In this document: positions 53,539-62,126 of the stretch, one piece after another
Position numbering within the stretch: the stretch's first letter is position 1
Layout of the letters: each line of letters starts with the position of its first letter
Origin: Falsihalocynthiibacter arcticus
GTDB lineage: Bacteria; Pseudomonadota; Alphaproteobacteria; Rhodobacterales; Rhodobacteraceae
Reading direction: 5' to 3'
Length of the DNA stretch: 64,000 bases
Assembly: GCF_000812665.2 (NCBI RefSeq)
Contig: NZ_CP014327.1
Span: forward strand, 1,188,501 to 1,252,500
Translations under genes and position numbers: made by a program
The notes under the pieces: model-generated
What the model was told of the DNA's origin: nothing
Database searches by the model: none
Seen by the model: the letters and a program-made list of their open reading frames with translations, nothing else

Positions 53539-54432
53539 ATGAAACGTAAAGTTACAAAAGCAATCTTCCCTGTAGCAGGACTAGGGACACGGTTTCTTCC
53601 GGCGACGAAATCGGTGCCAAAAGAGATCATGACTTTGGTCGACCGTCCGCTGATCCAATATGCAATTGATGAAGCACGTGCTGCGGGGATTAAAGAGTTT
53701 ATTTTTGTGACGTCGCGCGGCAAAGGCGCTCTGGAAGACTATTTCGACCACGCTCCGCAGCTCGAAAATGAATTGCGCAAGAAGGGTAAAGACGAACTTC
53801 TTGAGGTGCTCAAAGACACCAACATGGAGAGCGGCGCGATTGCCTACATCCGGCAACACAAGTCGATGGGGCTTGGACATGCTGTTTGGTGCGCGCGTCG
53901 CCTTGTGTCGAACGAGCCTATTGCGGTCATTCTTCCTGACGATGTTATCGCCGCTGAAACCCCTTGTTTGCAGCAGATGGTCGAGGCCTACGAAGAAACG
54001 GGCGGATGCATGGTTGCGGCTATGGAGGTCCCGCCGGAGAAAACGTCGTCTTATGGGATTTTGGACATATTGGATGACAAAGGTCAGCTCGTTTCGGCTA
54101 AAGGGATGGTGGAAAAACCCCCTCTAGGAGAAGAGCCGTCAAACCTTGCCGTAATTGGGCGTTATATTATCACCCCAGATGTTTTGCGAACTTTGAACAA
54201 GATGAAGCAGGGCACGGGTGGTGAAGTGCAACTTACGGACGCGATCGCCGAAGAAATCACCCATGGGCGAGATGTCCATGGGTTTCGCTTCAAGGGGGAG
54301 CGATTTGATTGCGGCTCTAAAGCAGGGTTTCTGCAAGCGACGGTCGCATTCGGTCTTGCCCGCGAAGATTTGCGCGATGAATTGTTGGCCTACATTACGT
54401 CGATGATGGCCCATCGCAACGCTGCTCAGTAA
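53539..54432 (+). CDS. galU: UTP-glucose-1-phosphate uridylyltransferase GalU
   Basis: 297 residues from ATG 53539; an ATG at 53503 in frame would add 12 residues, with no better ribosome site. GalU makes UDP-glucose. KAIFPVAGLGTRFLPATKS is the nucleotide-binding signature, followed by PKEIMTLVDRPLIQYAIDEA and IRQHKSMGLGHAVWCAR. It is followed after 11 bases by galE, giving UDP-glucose and UDP-galactose for the downstream glycosyltransferases. Confidence 0.96.
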   Translation: MKRKVTKAIFPVAGLGTRFLPATKSVPKEIMTLVDRPLIQYAIDEARAAGIKEFIFVTSRGKGALEDYFDHAPQLENELRKKGKDELLEVLKDTNMESGAIAYIRQHKSMGLGHAVWCARRLVSNEPIAVILPDDVIAAETPCLQQMVEAYEETGGCMVAAMEVPPEKTSSYGILDILDDKGQLVSAKGMVEKPPLGEEPSNLAVIGRYIITPDVLRTLNKMKQGTGGEVQLTDAIAEEITHGRDVHGFRFKGERFDCGSKAGFLQATVAFGLAREDLRDELLAYITSMMAHRNAAQ

Positions 54433-54443
54433 GGGGCGGTTGG

Positions 54444-55427
54444 ATGGCAAATGTTTTGGTCACGGGCGGTGCTGGCTATATTGGCTCGCACGCGTGCAAA
54501 GCATTGAAAGCCGCAGGCTATAATCCCGTAACCTTTGATAATCTGTGCACTGGGTGGGAAGACGCGGTTAAATTCGGGCCATTTGAACGCGGCGAATTGA
54601 CGGATAGGGCCGCGTTAGACAGTGTTTTCACGCGCTATAACCCCATTGCCGTTATGCATTTCGCCGCGCTTTCTCAAGTCGGCGAGAGCATGTCTGACCC
54701 TGGAAAATATTGGCACAACAATGTCGCGGGCAGCTTGGCGTTGATAGAGGCCACAGTCGCGGCAGGCTGCAAGAATTTCGTATTTTCATCCACCTGCGCA
54801 ACCTACGGCGAGCAAGACGACGTAACTCTCGATGAAAATTGCCCGCAAGTCCCGATTAATGCGTATGGCGCGAGTAAACGAGCAATTGAAGATATTCTTG
54901 GGAATTTCGGTGAAAGTTATGGGTTGAACCATGTCATTTTCCGCTATTTCAATGTCGCAGGGGCGGACCCTGAGGGCGAAGTTGGGGAGTTCCATCAGCC
55001 AGAGACACACCTCGTACCGCTGATGCTCGATGCGATCGACGGAAAGCGGGACGCTTTGACTGTTTTTGGGACTGATTATGATACGCCGGACGGCACCTGC
55101 ATTCGCGATTACGTTCACGTTTGTGACCTTGTTGACGCGCATGTTTTGGGTCTTAAATGGCTGGAAGAAGACAAGGGTAATCGCGTTTTCAATCTTGGAA
55201 CGGGTGTGGGATTTTCTGTGCGGGAGGTGATCTCGAACTCAAAAATGGTCACCAATCGCGAAGTCCCTTTTTTCGAGGGACCGCGACGGGCGGGGGACTG
55301 CACGAAGCTTGTTTCTGGCAGTGTTAGAGCCGAAAAAGAACTTGGATGGGCCCCAACGAGGTCAACTTTGGAGGCGATGATTACTGATGCTTGGCGTTGG
55401 CACCAAAACGGACACTACACGAAATAA
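54444..55427 (+). CDS. galE: UDP-glucose 4-epimerase GalE
   Basis: 327 residues. Converts UDP-glucose and UDP-galactose. NAD-binding VLVTGGAGYIGSHACKAL at the N-terminus; catalytic Ser/Thr in FSSTCATYG and YxxxK in NAYGASKRAIEDIL; YFNVAGADPEGEVGE and C-terminal GWAPTRSTLEAMI. It overlaps the next glycosyltransferase gene by 41 bases if that starts at 55387. Confidence 0.96.
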   Translation: MANVLVTGGAGYIGSHACKALKAAGYNPVTFDNLCTGWEDAVKFGPFERGELTDRAALDSVFTRYNPIAVMHFAALSQVGESMSDPGKYWHNNVAGSLALIEATVAAGCKNFVFSSTCATYGEQDDVTLDENCPQVPINAYGASKRAIEDILGNFGESYGLNHVIFRYFNVAGADPEGEVGEFHQPETHLVPLMLDAIDGKRDALTVFGTDYDTPDGTCIRDYVHVCDLVDAHVLGLKWLEEDKGNRVFNLGTGVGFSVREVISNSKMVTNREVPFFEGPRRAGDCTKLVSGSVRAEKELGWAPTRSTLEAMITDAWRWHQNGHYTK

Positions 55428-56622
55428 TCCTCCTGCAAGATTGCTCGACTTATCTCGTCTCGTGAGTCGTGTAGGGCGTGGGCCACTTACAGGGGTGGAT
55501 CGTGTCGAAATGGCTTATTTGCATGCATTATTGCGTGATCCGATACCGCTCTTTTCCCTCATACGAATTTCGGGTGTCTTTACCCTCCTAAGCGAGGAGG
55601 GCACGCTTGAACTTCTCTCTCGGATGACTGGAAAAACGCCTTGGGGGCGGCACGATCTAAAGAGTCTGTTTCGGTTTAAACAAAGCCCTACTCAGCAGCG
55701 CGTGCAATCAGATTGTCGACGCTTGGCCGTCGTGTCCTCCAAAGACGTGCGCCGTTTGGTCGATGTTTTACCGCGTGGGTTTTCCTATTTGAATGTGGGG
55801 CACAGCAACATCAGTGATGTTGTCTTTCGCGCCATAAAAGAAAACAGCGGTCAAATTTCTGTACTCGTTCACGATACAATTCCTTTGGATTATCCAGAGT
55901 TTCAAAGGGACGGCAGTGTTGAGAAATTCAAACAAAAAATGTCCTGCGTTTCGTTGCTTGCCGACCTCGTGATTTTTAATTCCGAGCAAAGCAAATTGGA
56001 CGCGACACGCCATTTTTCAAAAATGGGTAGAGTGCCTGAATCTATCGTGGCTCATTTGGGACTTACGAAACCCACTCCAGCAGAGGGCGGACTTCCGCCG
56101 GAAATCGCCCCCAATAAGGGCTATTTCGTGATTGTTGGCACCATTGAGCCGCGTAAAAATCACGCTCTATTACTGGACATATGGGAAGGTTTGGAAAATA
56201 AACCGAATTCGCCGCAATTGGTCATTATCGGGGCGCGCGGCTGGAAAAACGAAGCAGTGTTCCAACGACTGGATTTAAAGCCGAGTAACGTGGTCGAGTT
56301 TAATAATTTATCGGATCGGGCCGTTGCCCAGATTGTGGAACGGTCAGCGGGCATGCTCTTCCCCTCCATTGCTGAAGGCTATGGGCTTCCTCCAGCGGAG
56401 GCCATTCTTCAGCAAACCCCCGTTATTTGCGGAGATTTGCCGGTCTATCGCGAGTTTTTGGGTGATATACCCATTTACGCAGACACTTCAGATCGCTATT
56501 TATGGGAGCTAGCGATACAAAAACTTGCGCGTAGAAAGCGAGAAAAAACAGCGTTACAATTTGATCTAAAAAAAATGCCCACATGGGAGGCGCATTTCAA
56601 TAAGGTCTTAAAGGTCGCGTGA
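55387..56622 (+). CDS. Family 4 (GT-B fold) glycosyltransferase
   Basis: 411 residues from ATG 55387, which lies inside galE; a TTG at 55441 is another possible start. The GT-B C-terminal domain is clear: IVGTIEPRKNHALLLD near residue 245 and FPSIAEGYGLPPAEAI near 320 with the E-x7-E motif. The N-terminal part, TGVDRVEMAYLHALLRD, matches glycosyltransferases of capsule and mannan-like gene sets. Donor unknown. Confidence 0.85.
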   Translation: MLGVGTKTDTTRNNPPARLLDLSRLVSRVGRGPLTGVDRVEMAYLHALLRDPIPLFSLIRISGVFTLLSEEGTLELLSRMTGKTPWGRHDLKSLFRFKQSPTQQRVQSDCRRLAVVSSKDVRRLVDVLPRGFSYLNVGHSNISDVVFRAIKENSGQISVLVHDTIPLDYPEFQRDGSVEKFKQKMSCVSLLADLVIFNSEQSKLDATRHFSKMGRVPESIVAHLGLTKPTPAEGGLPPEIAPNKGYFVIVGTIEPRKNHALLLDIWEGLENKPNSPQLVIIGARGWKNEAVFQRLDLKPSNVVEFNNLSDRAVAQIVERSAGMLFPSIAEGYGLPPAEAILQQTPVICGDLPVYREFLGDIPIYADTSDRYLWELAIQKLARRKREKTALQFDLKKMPTWEAHFNKVLKVA

Positions 56623-56670
56623 TATTGATTTGCAGGTAAGACAAACACTTGTGATGTTTTGGGGAACGTA

Positions 56671-57681
56671 TTGGGCATAGCTACATCATATCGATTGCGT
56701 GTTGAGCGCAAAAGGTGGCGCTTGAGGGCGATGCGCAAAAAGAACGAACTGCGCAGTGTTGTGGATCGCACCGCGCTCATAAAACCTGGCGATATCCTGT
56801 CTTTCTCGACAATACGAAACGAGAAAATCCGCCTGTCCTATTTTTTGCGTTATTACAGAAACATGGGTGTGAACCATTTTTTCTTTGTTGATAACGACAG
56901 CGATGATGGATCCCGTGAGTTTCTTGCCGATCAGCCGGACGTTTCGGTATGGACCACAAAGCACAGTTACAAACGGTCGCGTTTTGGCGTTGATTGGCTG
57001 AACCATCTACAAATGAAATACGCGCACGGCCATTGGAGCCTTGTGGTTGATGTTGATGAGTTTTTAGTTTTCCCGTTTTGCGATTCCCGCTCCATAAGTG
57101 CCCTTACGGATTGGCTTGACGCATCCTCGGTGAAGAGTTTTTCCGCAACGTTGCTAGACATGTATCCTAAGGGACGCATCGACGCCGTTCCGTATCGCTC
57201 TGGTCAAGACCCGTTTGAAATTGCGAGCTGGTTTGACAGTGGGAATTACACCTACAAAAAGAACAGCCAGTATGGAAACCTGTGGATTCAGGGGGGGCCG
57301 AGGGCAAGGTGTTTCTTCCCCGATGCGCCGGATCGCGCACCTGCGTTAAATAAAATTCCTCTTGTGAAATGGGACAAGAAATACGCCTACAAAAGCAGTA
57401 GCCACATGCTCTTACCGCGCGGTCTAAACCTCGTTTACGACGAATGGGGTGGGGAGAAGGCGAGCGGTTGCCTGATGCACGCGAAGTTTCTGGACACGTT
57501 TGGTTCGAAGGCGAGCGAAGAACTTCAGCGCAAACAGCATTACGCCAATAGTCATGAGTACAAAGCTTACGCCGCCAATCTAGCGAAAGATCCCGACCTT
57601 TGGTGCAAATGGAGTGAGAAATTTATCAACTGGAGGCAGCTCGAAATTTTGGGTTTGATGTCGAAGGGGAACTGGGCATGA
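56671..57681 (+). CDS. Glycosyltransferase family 2-like (GT2_4/GT92 type)
   Basis: 336 residues from a TTG at 56671 with GGGGA five bases upstream; a TTG at 56659 is also in frame. Sequence FSTIRNEKIRLSYFLRYYRNMGVNHFFFVDNDSDDG and VDVDEFLVFPF (DxD) are the marks of this group. The TTG region starts a basic N-terminus (RVERKRWRLRAMRKKN). Its stop overlaps the GT14 gene start (ATGA), so they are translated together. Confidence 0.85.
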   Translation: MGIATSYRLRVERKRWRLRAMRKKNELRSVVDRTALIKPGDILSFSTIRNEKIRLSYFLRYYRNMGVNHFFFVDNDSDDGSREFLADQPDVSVWTTKHSYKRSRFGVDWLNHLQMKYAHGHWSLVVDVDEFLVFPFCDSRSISALTDWLDASSVKSFSATLLDMYPKGRIDAVPYRSGQDPFEIASWFDSGNYTYKKNSQYGNLWIQGGPRARCFFPDAPDRAPALNKIPLVKWDKKYAYKSSSHMLLPRGLNLVYDEWGGEKASGCLMHAKFLDTFGSKASEELQRKQHYANSHEYKAYAANLAKDPDLWCKWSEKFINWRQLEILGLMSKGNWA

Positions 57682-59375
57682 GCGTTGGCATTGTCATGCT
57701 TGTTCACGAAGACTTGCACCGCGCTGCCCAACTTGCTCGCCATTGGCAGGCCAGCGATTGTCCCGTCGTTATTCACGTTGATAAGTCGGTCGGACAGGAG
57801 GGCTATAAGGGTCTCGTGCGGGCTTTGGCGGACCTTGAAGACGTCATGTTTTGTGAACGACATCGGTGCGAATGGGGGCGTTGGTCCTTGGTTGCTGCGT
57901 CCCAAACCGCGTCGGAAATGATGCTCGGGAACTTTCCGGATGTTCGCCATGTATATCTTGCGTCCGGATCATGCCTCCCACTTCGGCCCGTAGGTGAGTT
58001 GGTAGACTATCTAAAAGAGCGACCGCGAACGGATTTCATCGAAAGCGCAACCACGGACGATGTACCATGGACCGTCGGCGGGCTGGATAAAGAGCGGTTT
58101 ACCCTGCGGTTTCCCTTCTCTTGGAAACACAACCGCCGCGCCTTTGACAAATACGTTAAGATTCAGCGGTTTTTAAGATTCAAACGCCGCGTTCCCCGTG
58201 GATTAGTGCCACATATGGGGTCCCAGTGGTGGTGCCTAACCCGTCAGACACTTTCAGCGATATTGGAAGATCCGGACCGGGATAAATATGATCGCTACTT
58301 TAAACGGGTTTGGATTCCGGACGAAAGTTACTACCAAACGCTCGCACGTATTTATTCATCTAATATTGAAAGCCGGTCTCTCACGCTTTCTAAGTTTGAT
58401 TTTCAGGGCAAGCCGCATATTTTTTACGACGATCACCTACAGCTTTTGCGCCGCTCTGATTGTTTTGTGGCACGGAAAATATGGGCGAAGGCCAACAAGC
58501 TCTATGATGCGCTCCTCACGGATTCAGAACATGCGATGAAGGTCGCCGAACCAAACCCAGGTAAAATTGACCGTATTTTCTCCAAAGCAGTTGAGCGTCG
58601 CACGCAGGGGCGTGCCGGCCTTGTGATGCAAAGTCGACTTCCAAACGAGGGCTGGGAAAACGGCGTCACCGCCAGCCAGTATACTATTTTGGAGGGTTTC
58701 TCGGACCTCTTTTTGGACTTTGAGGATTGGATGGCGCGGGCTACTGGTGCGCGTGTTCATGGGCATCTATTCGGACCTGAACGCGTTGAATATGCGGGGC
58801 GCGAGAAAACCTTTGCGGGATGCCTCTCTGATAGTGCTGAGCTTCGGGATTACGCACCAGCAGATTTCCTGCGAAACCTACTTTGGAATACACGGGGAGA
58901 ACGGCAAGTTTTTCAGTTCGGCCCGCGCGATTCTCAGGGCATCAGTTGGTTCCTCGCCCGTGACCCAAACGCGAGTGTTACCGTGATTTCCGGAGCATGG
59001 TCGGTGCCCTTGTTTAACTCGAATCTGAACTTTTCTGAAATTCGCAAAATCTCGGCGGAGCAACAGAAAATTGAGGCCGATCATTTGGATATTCTGCGGT
59101 CATATTACACCAAGGCGCGCGTTCATATCTATACGATGGCGGATTTTATTCAGTCACCCATGGAGCCGTTGCAAATGATCATTGATGACATAGGATCTCG
59201 CTCAAACCGGCGCCTTACAGAGGCGCCACGTATGGTCGATTTGACTGGATTTAGCCAGTTCTTGCAAAACTTGAAAAACCAGGGGATGCACCCCTATTTG
59301 ATGGGGGATTTCCCCTCTGGGAATGATCCTCGCCACAGCGCTACGGCCACGCGCAAGCCTTATCTGGTAAAATAG
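57678..59375 (+). CDS. Glycosyltransferase family 14-like (branching type) with a large C-terminal extension
   Basis: 565 residues. The N-terminal 290 residues resemble core-2/I-branching beta-1,6-N-acetylglucosaminyltransferases: IVMLVHEDLHRAAQLARH, VVIHVDKSV, VYLASGSCLPLRPVGELVDY, GSQWWCLTR and WIPDESYYQTL. The C-terminal 270 residues (from about 300) form a second domain, with VFQFGPRDSQGISWFLARDP and LDILRSYYTKARVHIYTMADF, that I cannot assign. Such two-part proteins occur in roseobacters beside sulfotransferase genes. Probably adds a branch sugar to a surface glycan. Confidence 0.85.
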   Translation: MSVGIVMLVHEDLHRAAQLARHWQASDCPVVIHVDKSVGQEGYKGLVRALADLEDVMFCERHRCEWGRWSLVAASQTASEMMLGNFPDVRHVYLASGSCLPLRPVGELVDYLKERPRTDFIESATTDDVPWTVGGLDKERFTLRFPFSWKHNRRAFDKYVKIQRFLRFKRRVPRGLVPHMGSQWWCLTRQTLSAILEDPDRDKYDRYFKRVWIPDESYYQTLARIYSSNIESRSLTLSKFDFQGKPHIFYDDHLQLLRRSDCFVARKIWAKANKLYDALLTDSEHAMKVAEPNPGKIDRIFSKAVERRTQGRAGLVMQSRLPNEGWENGVTASQYTILEGFSDLFLDFEDWMARATGARVHGHLFGPERVEYAGREKTFAGCLSDSAELRDYAPADFLRNLLWNTRGERQVFQFGPRDSQGISWFLARDPNASVTVISGAWSVPLFNSNLNFSEIRKISAEQQKIEADHLDILRSYYTKARVHIYTMADFIQSPMEPLQMIIDDIGSRSNRRLTEAPRMVDLTGFSQFLQNLKNQGMHPYLMGDFPSGNDPRHSATATRKPYLVK

Positions 59376-59381
59376 AGCCTT

Positions 59382-60797
59382 ATGAACAGCAATTTTGACT
59401 ATTTCGTTGTCTTGGCGGAAATGCGAACCGGGTCGAATTTCCTTGAGACGAACATCAATGCCTATGACGGCCTTACCTGTGTTGGCGAGGCCTTCAATCC
59501 GCATTTTATCGGGTACCCGAACAGGGATGAACTGCTCGGTATGTCCCTCGCTGAGCGTGAGCGGGATCCATTAGGGCTTCTCCATAAAATCGTCGACGCT
59601 CCCGGACTGGCGGGGTTTAGGTTTTTCCACGACCATGATCCACGGGTTATCGATCCAGTCTTGAAGGACCAAAAATGTGCAAAGATCATTCTGACACGTA
59701 ATCCAGTGGAAAGCTACATCAGTTGGAAAATTGCCAAGGCCACGGGTCAGTGGAAACTCACGAATGTCACCCATCACAAAACGGCCAAGATAAATTTTGA
59801 TGCCACTGACTTTACAGTTTTCCTAGATCGACTGAAAAGTTTTCAACTGCGCATACTTCATGAGCTTCAGGCGTCGGGCCAGACAGCATTCTATATCGGA
59901 TATGAAGATATTCGCGACTTGGATGTCATCAACGGGCTGGCGAACTTTTTGGGCGTCAAACAGGAATTGGCGGGGCTGTCTAAAAACTTGAAAAAACAGA
60001 ACCCCAGTCCACTGTTGGAAAAAGTTTCTAATCCACGAGAGATGGAACGCGCGCTGCAATCGGTGGACCATTTCGGACTTTCGCGCACCCCAAACTTTGA
60101 GCCCATTCGCGGTGCGAGCGTAAATCGGTATGTCACAGCGAATGGTGTCCCGCTTCTCTTTATGCCGATGCCGTCTGGCCCCAATATGCGGGTCAAAAAT
60201 TGGCTCACAGCGCTTGGGAACGGGGTTTTGGAAGAGAAGTTTACCCAAAAGGACCTTCGCCAGTGGAAGCGCGGAAATGTGGGCCACCGTAGTTTTACGG
60301 TTTTGCGCCATCCCGTAGCCCGAGCGCACGCAGCATTTTGTCGGACGATTTTAAACTCGGGGCCCGGTTCGTTTCCGCAAATTCGGAAAACACTGAAGCG
60401 TGTCCACAATGTGCCTATTCCGGATGATATCAATGCGCCCGCGTATAACCGAAACGAACACAGGGCGGCCTTCTTAAGTTTTCTTAAGTTTTTGAAGGCA
60501 AATCTCTCTGGGCAAACGGCTCTCCGCAATGACATGGCGTGGTCAAGTCAGGCGTCGATTGTTCAGGGTTTCGGAGCTTTTGCGGCACCTGATATGGTGT
60601 TGCGCGAAGACACATTGGAAACGGATTTAGAGTTCCTTGCATTCAGAGTTGGCGTTGAAAACCACGAATGCCGCGCAGAAAGGGAGGATTTTCCCTATTC
60701 GTTGGACGATATCTATGACTCAGAAATCGAAGCCGCCGCGCAAGAAGCCTACCAACGCGACTATATGACATTTGGGTTTTCAGCCTGGCGCGCTTAA
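59382..60797 (+). CDS. Sulfotransferase-like protein with two sulfotransferase-type halves
   Basis: 471 residues, ATG 59382, six bases after the GT14 stop. The N-terminal half (1-240) has a PAPS-binding loop MRTGSNFLE (14-22), VGEAFNP and the 3'-phosphate motif KIILTRNPVESYISWK (101-116), as in NodH/Stf0-type enzymes. The C-terminal half (250-471) repeats the outline: VPLLFMPMPSGPNMRVKNWL (257-276) and FTVLRHPVARAHAAFCR (305-321); its first loop is altered (PSGPNM rather than K/RxGT), so it may not bind PAPS. Likely sulfates a glycan. cysQ in the same block fits. Stop TAA shares TTAA with convergent ptsN. Confidence 0.8.
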   Translation: MNSNFDYFVVLAEMRTGSNFLETNINAYDGLTCVGEAFNPHFIGYPNRDELLGMSLAERERDPLGLLHKIVDAPGLAGFRFFHDHDPRVIDPVLKDQKCAKIILTRNPVESYISWKIAKATGQWKLTNVTHHKTAKINFDATDFTVFLDRLKSFQLRILHELQASGQTAFYIGYEDIRDLDVINGLANFLGVKQELAGLSKNLKKQNPSPLLEKVSNPREMERALQSVDHFGLSRTPNFEPIRGASVNRYVTANGVPLLFMPMPSGPNMRVKNWLTALGNGVLEEKFTQKDLRQWKRGNVGHRSFTVLRHPVARAHAAFCRTILNSGPGSFPQIRKTLKRVHNVPIPDDINAPAYNRNEHRAAFLSFLKFLKANLSGQTALRNDMAWSSQASIVQGFGAFAAPDMVLREDTLETDLEFLAFRVGVENHECRAEREDFPYSLDDIYDSEIEAAAQEAYQRDYMTFGFSAWRA

Positions 60798-61258
60798 GCT
60801 GCGCGGGCGGGCTGAAGCTCGGTCAAAACGGCATGCAGCGTGGCCGGATCGTCGTTTGCGCGCAATTTCTCGCAAATTTTTGCATCACGCATCGTCCGTG
60901 AAACAAGCGCCAACGCCTTGAGGTGTTCAACACCAGAGTCGATTGGCGCGAAGAGAGCGAAAACCAAATCGACAGGCTGCCGGTCGACTGAGTCAAAATC
61001 GAGGCGACGATCGAGGCGCAAGAAAACCCCTACAACCGAATCCAGACCCCTTAGGCGAGCATGTGGAAGGGCGACGCCGTGTCCAACTCCTGTTGGCCCA
61101 AGACTTTCCCGTTCCTGCAACGCATCAACCGCTTCGTTTGCGGGGAAGGCATAGATAGAATGCCCAACCTCTCCCAACTCTTGGAAGAGGCGTTTTTTGC
61201 TAGTAACATTTGCGATTACTTTCACCGCTTCAGGCTTAAGTATTCTTGATAAATCCAT
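60794..61258 (-). CDS. ptsN: PTS IIA-like nitrogen-regulatory protein PtsN (EIIA-Ntr)
   Basis: 154 residues from ATG 61258; a GTG at 61267 is an alternative. The phosphorylated His is H66 in GVALPHARL. GVEHLKALALVSRTMRD is typical of EIIA-Ntr. It takes phosphate from PtsP/NPr and controls nitrogen, potassium and envelope-related functions. Downstream of hpf, as in the lptB-rpoN-hpf-ptsN order of many proteobacteria, but rpoN is missing here. Confidence 0.94.
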   Translation of the reverse strand: MDLSRILKPEAVKVIANVTSKKRLFQELGEVGHSIYAFPANEAVDALQERESLGPTGVGHGVALPHARLRGLDSVVGVFLRLDRRLDFDSVDRQPVDLVFALFAPIDSGVEHLKALALVSRTMRDAKICEKLRANDDPATLHAVLTELQPARAA

Positions 61259-61297
61259 TTTTGTCACTTCTGCTCGGGACGTCGTCTAGGTGATTTC

Positions 61298-61873
61298 CTA
61301 GCTCGTTGTTGTGGGGTCTATCCAGCCTACGTTACCATCTTCTCGCCGATAAACCACATTTACGCCACTGTTTCCTTCATTTCGAAACACCAGAACGGGA
61401 GTTCCCGAAAGTTCCATTTGCATGACCGCCTCCCCTACCGAGAGAGACGCGATTTTCGTCTCCATTTCGGCAATGATCATCGGTTGCAGGTCCTCCGGTT
61501 CCAGTTCTTCTGATGCTTCTGATCCGGCGAGGATATACGTGGAAGCTGAGGAAAGTTCAACAGGCTGTGTTCTAACCCGATGATGATCCTTTAAACGACG
61601 TTTATAGCGCCGTAATTGCTTCTCTAATTTCTCACCGCATGAATCAAAAGCGGCATAGATTTCATGTGCATGCCCCCTAGCGGTTGCTGTAAGGCCGGTT
61701 GAGAGATGTACCGTGGATTCGCAAACATATTCGTTTGCGCTTTTGGAAAATACGATCAGAGCATCGGTCGGACGTTCAGCGTATTTTTTTACAATTTCGC
61801 CGATTTCAGATTTGACATGGGTTTGAAGAGCTTCACCGATATCGATTTGTTTTCCACTAATTTGGTACTGCAT
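61298..61873 (-). CDS. hpf: Long-form ribosome hibernation-promoting factor
   Basis: 191 residues, the long form. The N-terminal ribosome-binding domain (1-100) has MQYQISGKQIDIGEALQTHV and a basic RRYKRRLKDHHR; the C-terminal 55-residue domain (VGEAVMQMELSGTPVLVFRN, VVYRREDGNVGWIDP) makes 100S ribosome dimers. Expressed in stationary phase or stress. AGGAGG-like site GGAGGATAA precedes the ATG. A 15-bp perfect palindrome lies 33 bases upstream. Confidence 0.95.
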   Translation of the reverse strand: MQYQISGKQIDIGEALQTHVKSEIGEIVKKYAERPTDALIVFSKSANEYVCESTVHLSTGLTATARGHAHEIYAAFDSCGEKLEKQLRRYKRRLKDHHRVRTQPVELSSASTYILAGSEASEELEPEDLQPMIIAEMETKIASLSVGEAVMQMELSGTPVLVFRNEGNSGVNVVYRREDGNVGWIDPTTTS

Positions 61874-61905
61874 TTATCCTCCAAGGTTCGAAAATTGGAT
61901 GCTTC

Positions 61906-61920
61906 AGCCTAGAATCTAGG
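61906..61920. repeat. Perfect palindrome upstream of hpf
   Basis: GCCTAGA-A-TCTAGGC (61906-61920), 7+1+7 bases, 33 bases upstream of the hpf ATG. It may be a regulator site. As RNA its tight loop makes it a weak hairpin. The rest of the 253-base gap to lptB holds a possible -35 TTGACA on the minus strand and nothing gene-like. Confidence 0.5.
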
Positions 61921-62126
61921 CCGTTACGTTCGAGTAAAGAATGGTAGCGTGATGCAAGGTGCGCTATAGGCACTTGTTTTTCGGCTGTATCTTGGCGCCA
62001 AAGCCCAAAGGATGGGGGGTTCTTCATACATCCCATACATTGGGCGCTTAATTCGTTTAAGTGTCAATAGGGGTGTGAGGGAGAGCGGCAGCATTCCGCA
62101 CAAACCCTTGATTCGTTAAGGTTTAG

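Noticed and set aside
62062..62120. Terminator for lptB in the 253-base gap
   Set aside because: On the minus strand only an imperfect stem (AAACCTT with AAGGGTTT) is visible and no T-run follows, so it is not convincing.
61874..62126. Hidden gene, tRNA or rpoN fragment in the gap between hpf and lptB
   Set aside because: No open frame of useful size on either strand, no tRNA-like cloverleaf and no sigma-54 sequence remnants. Only a short palindrome and possible promoter elements are visible.
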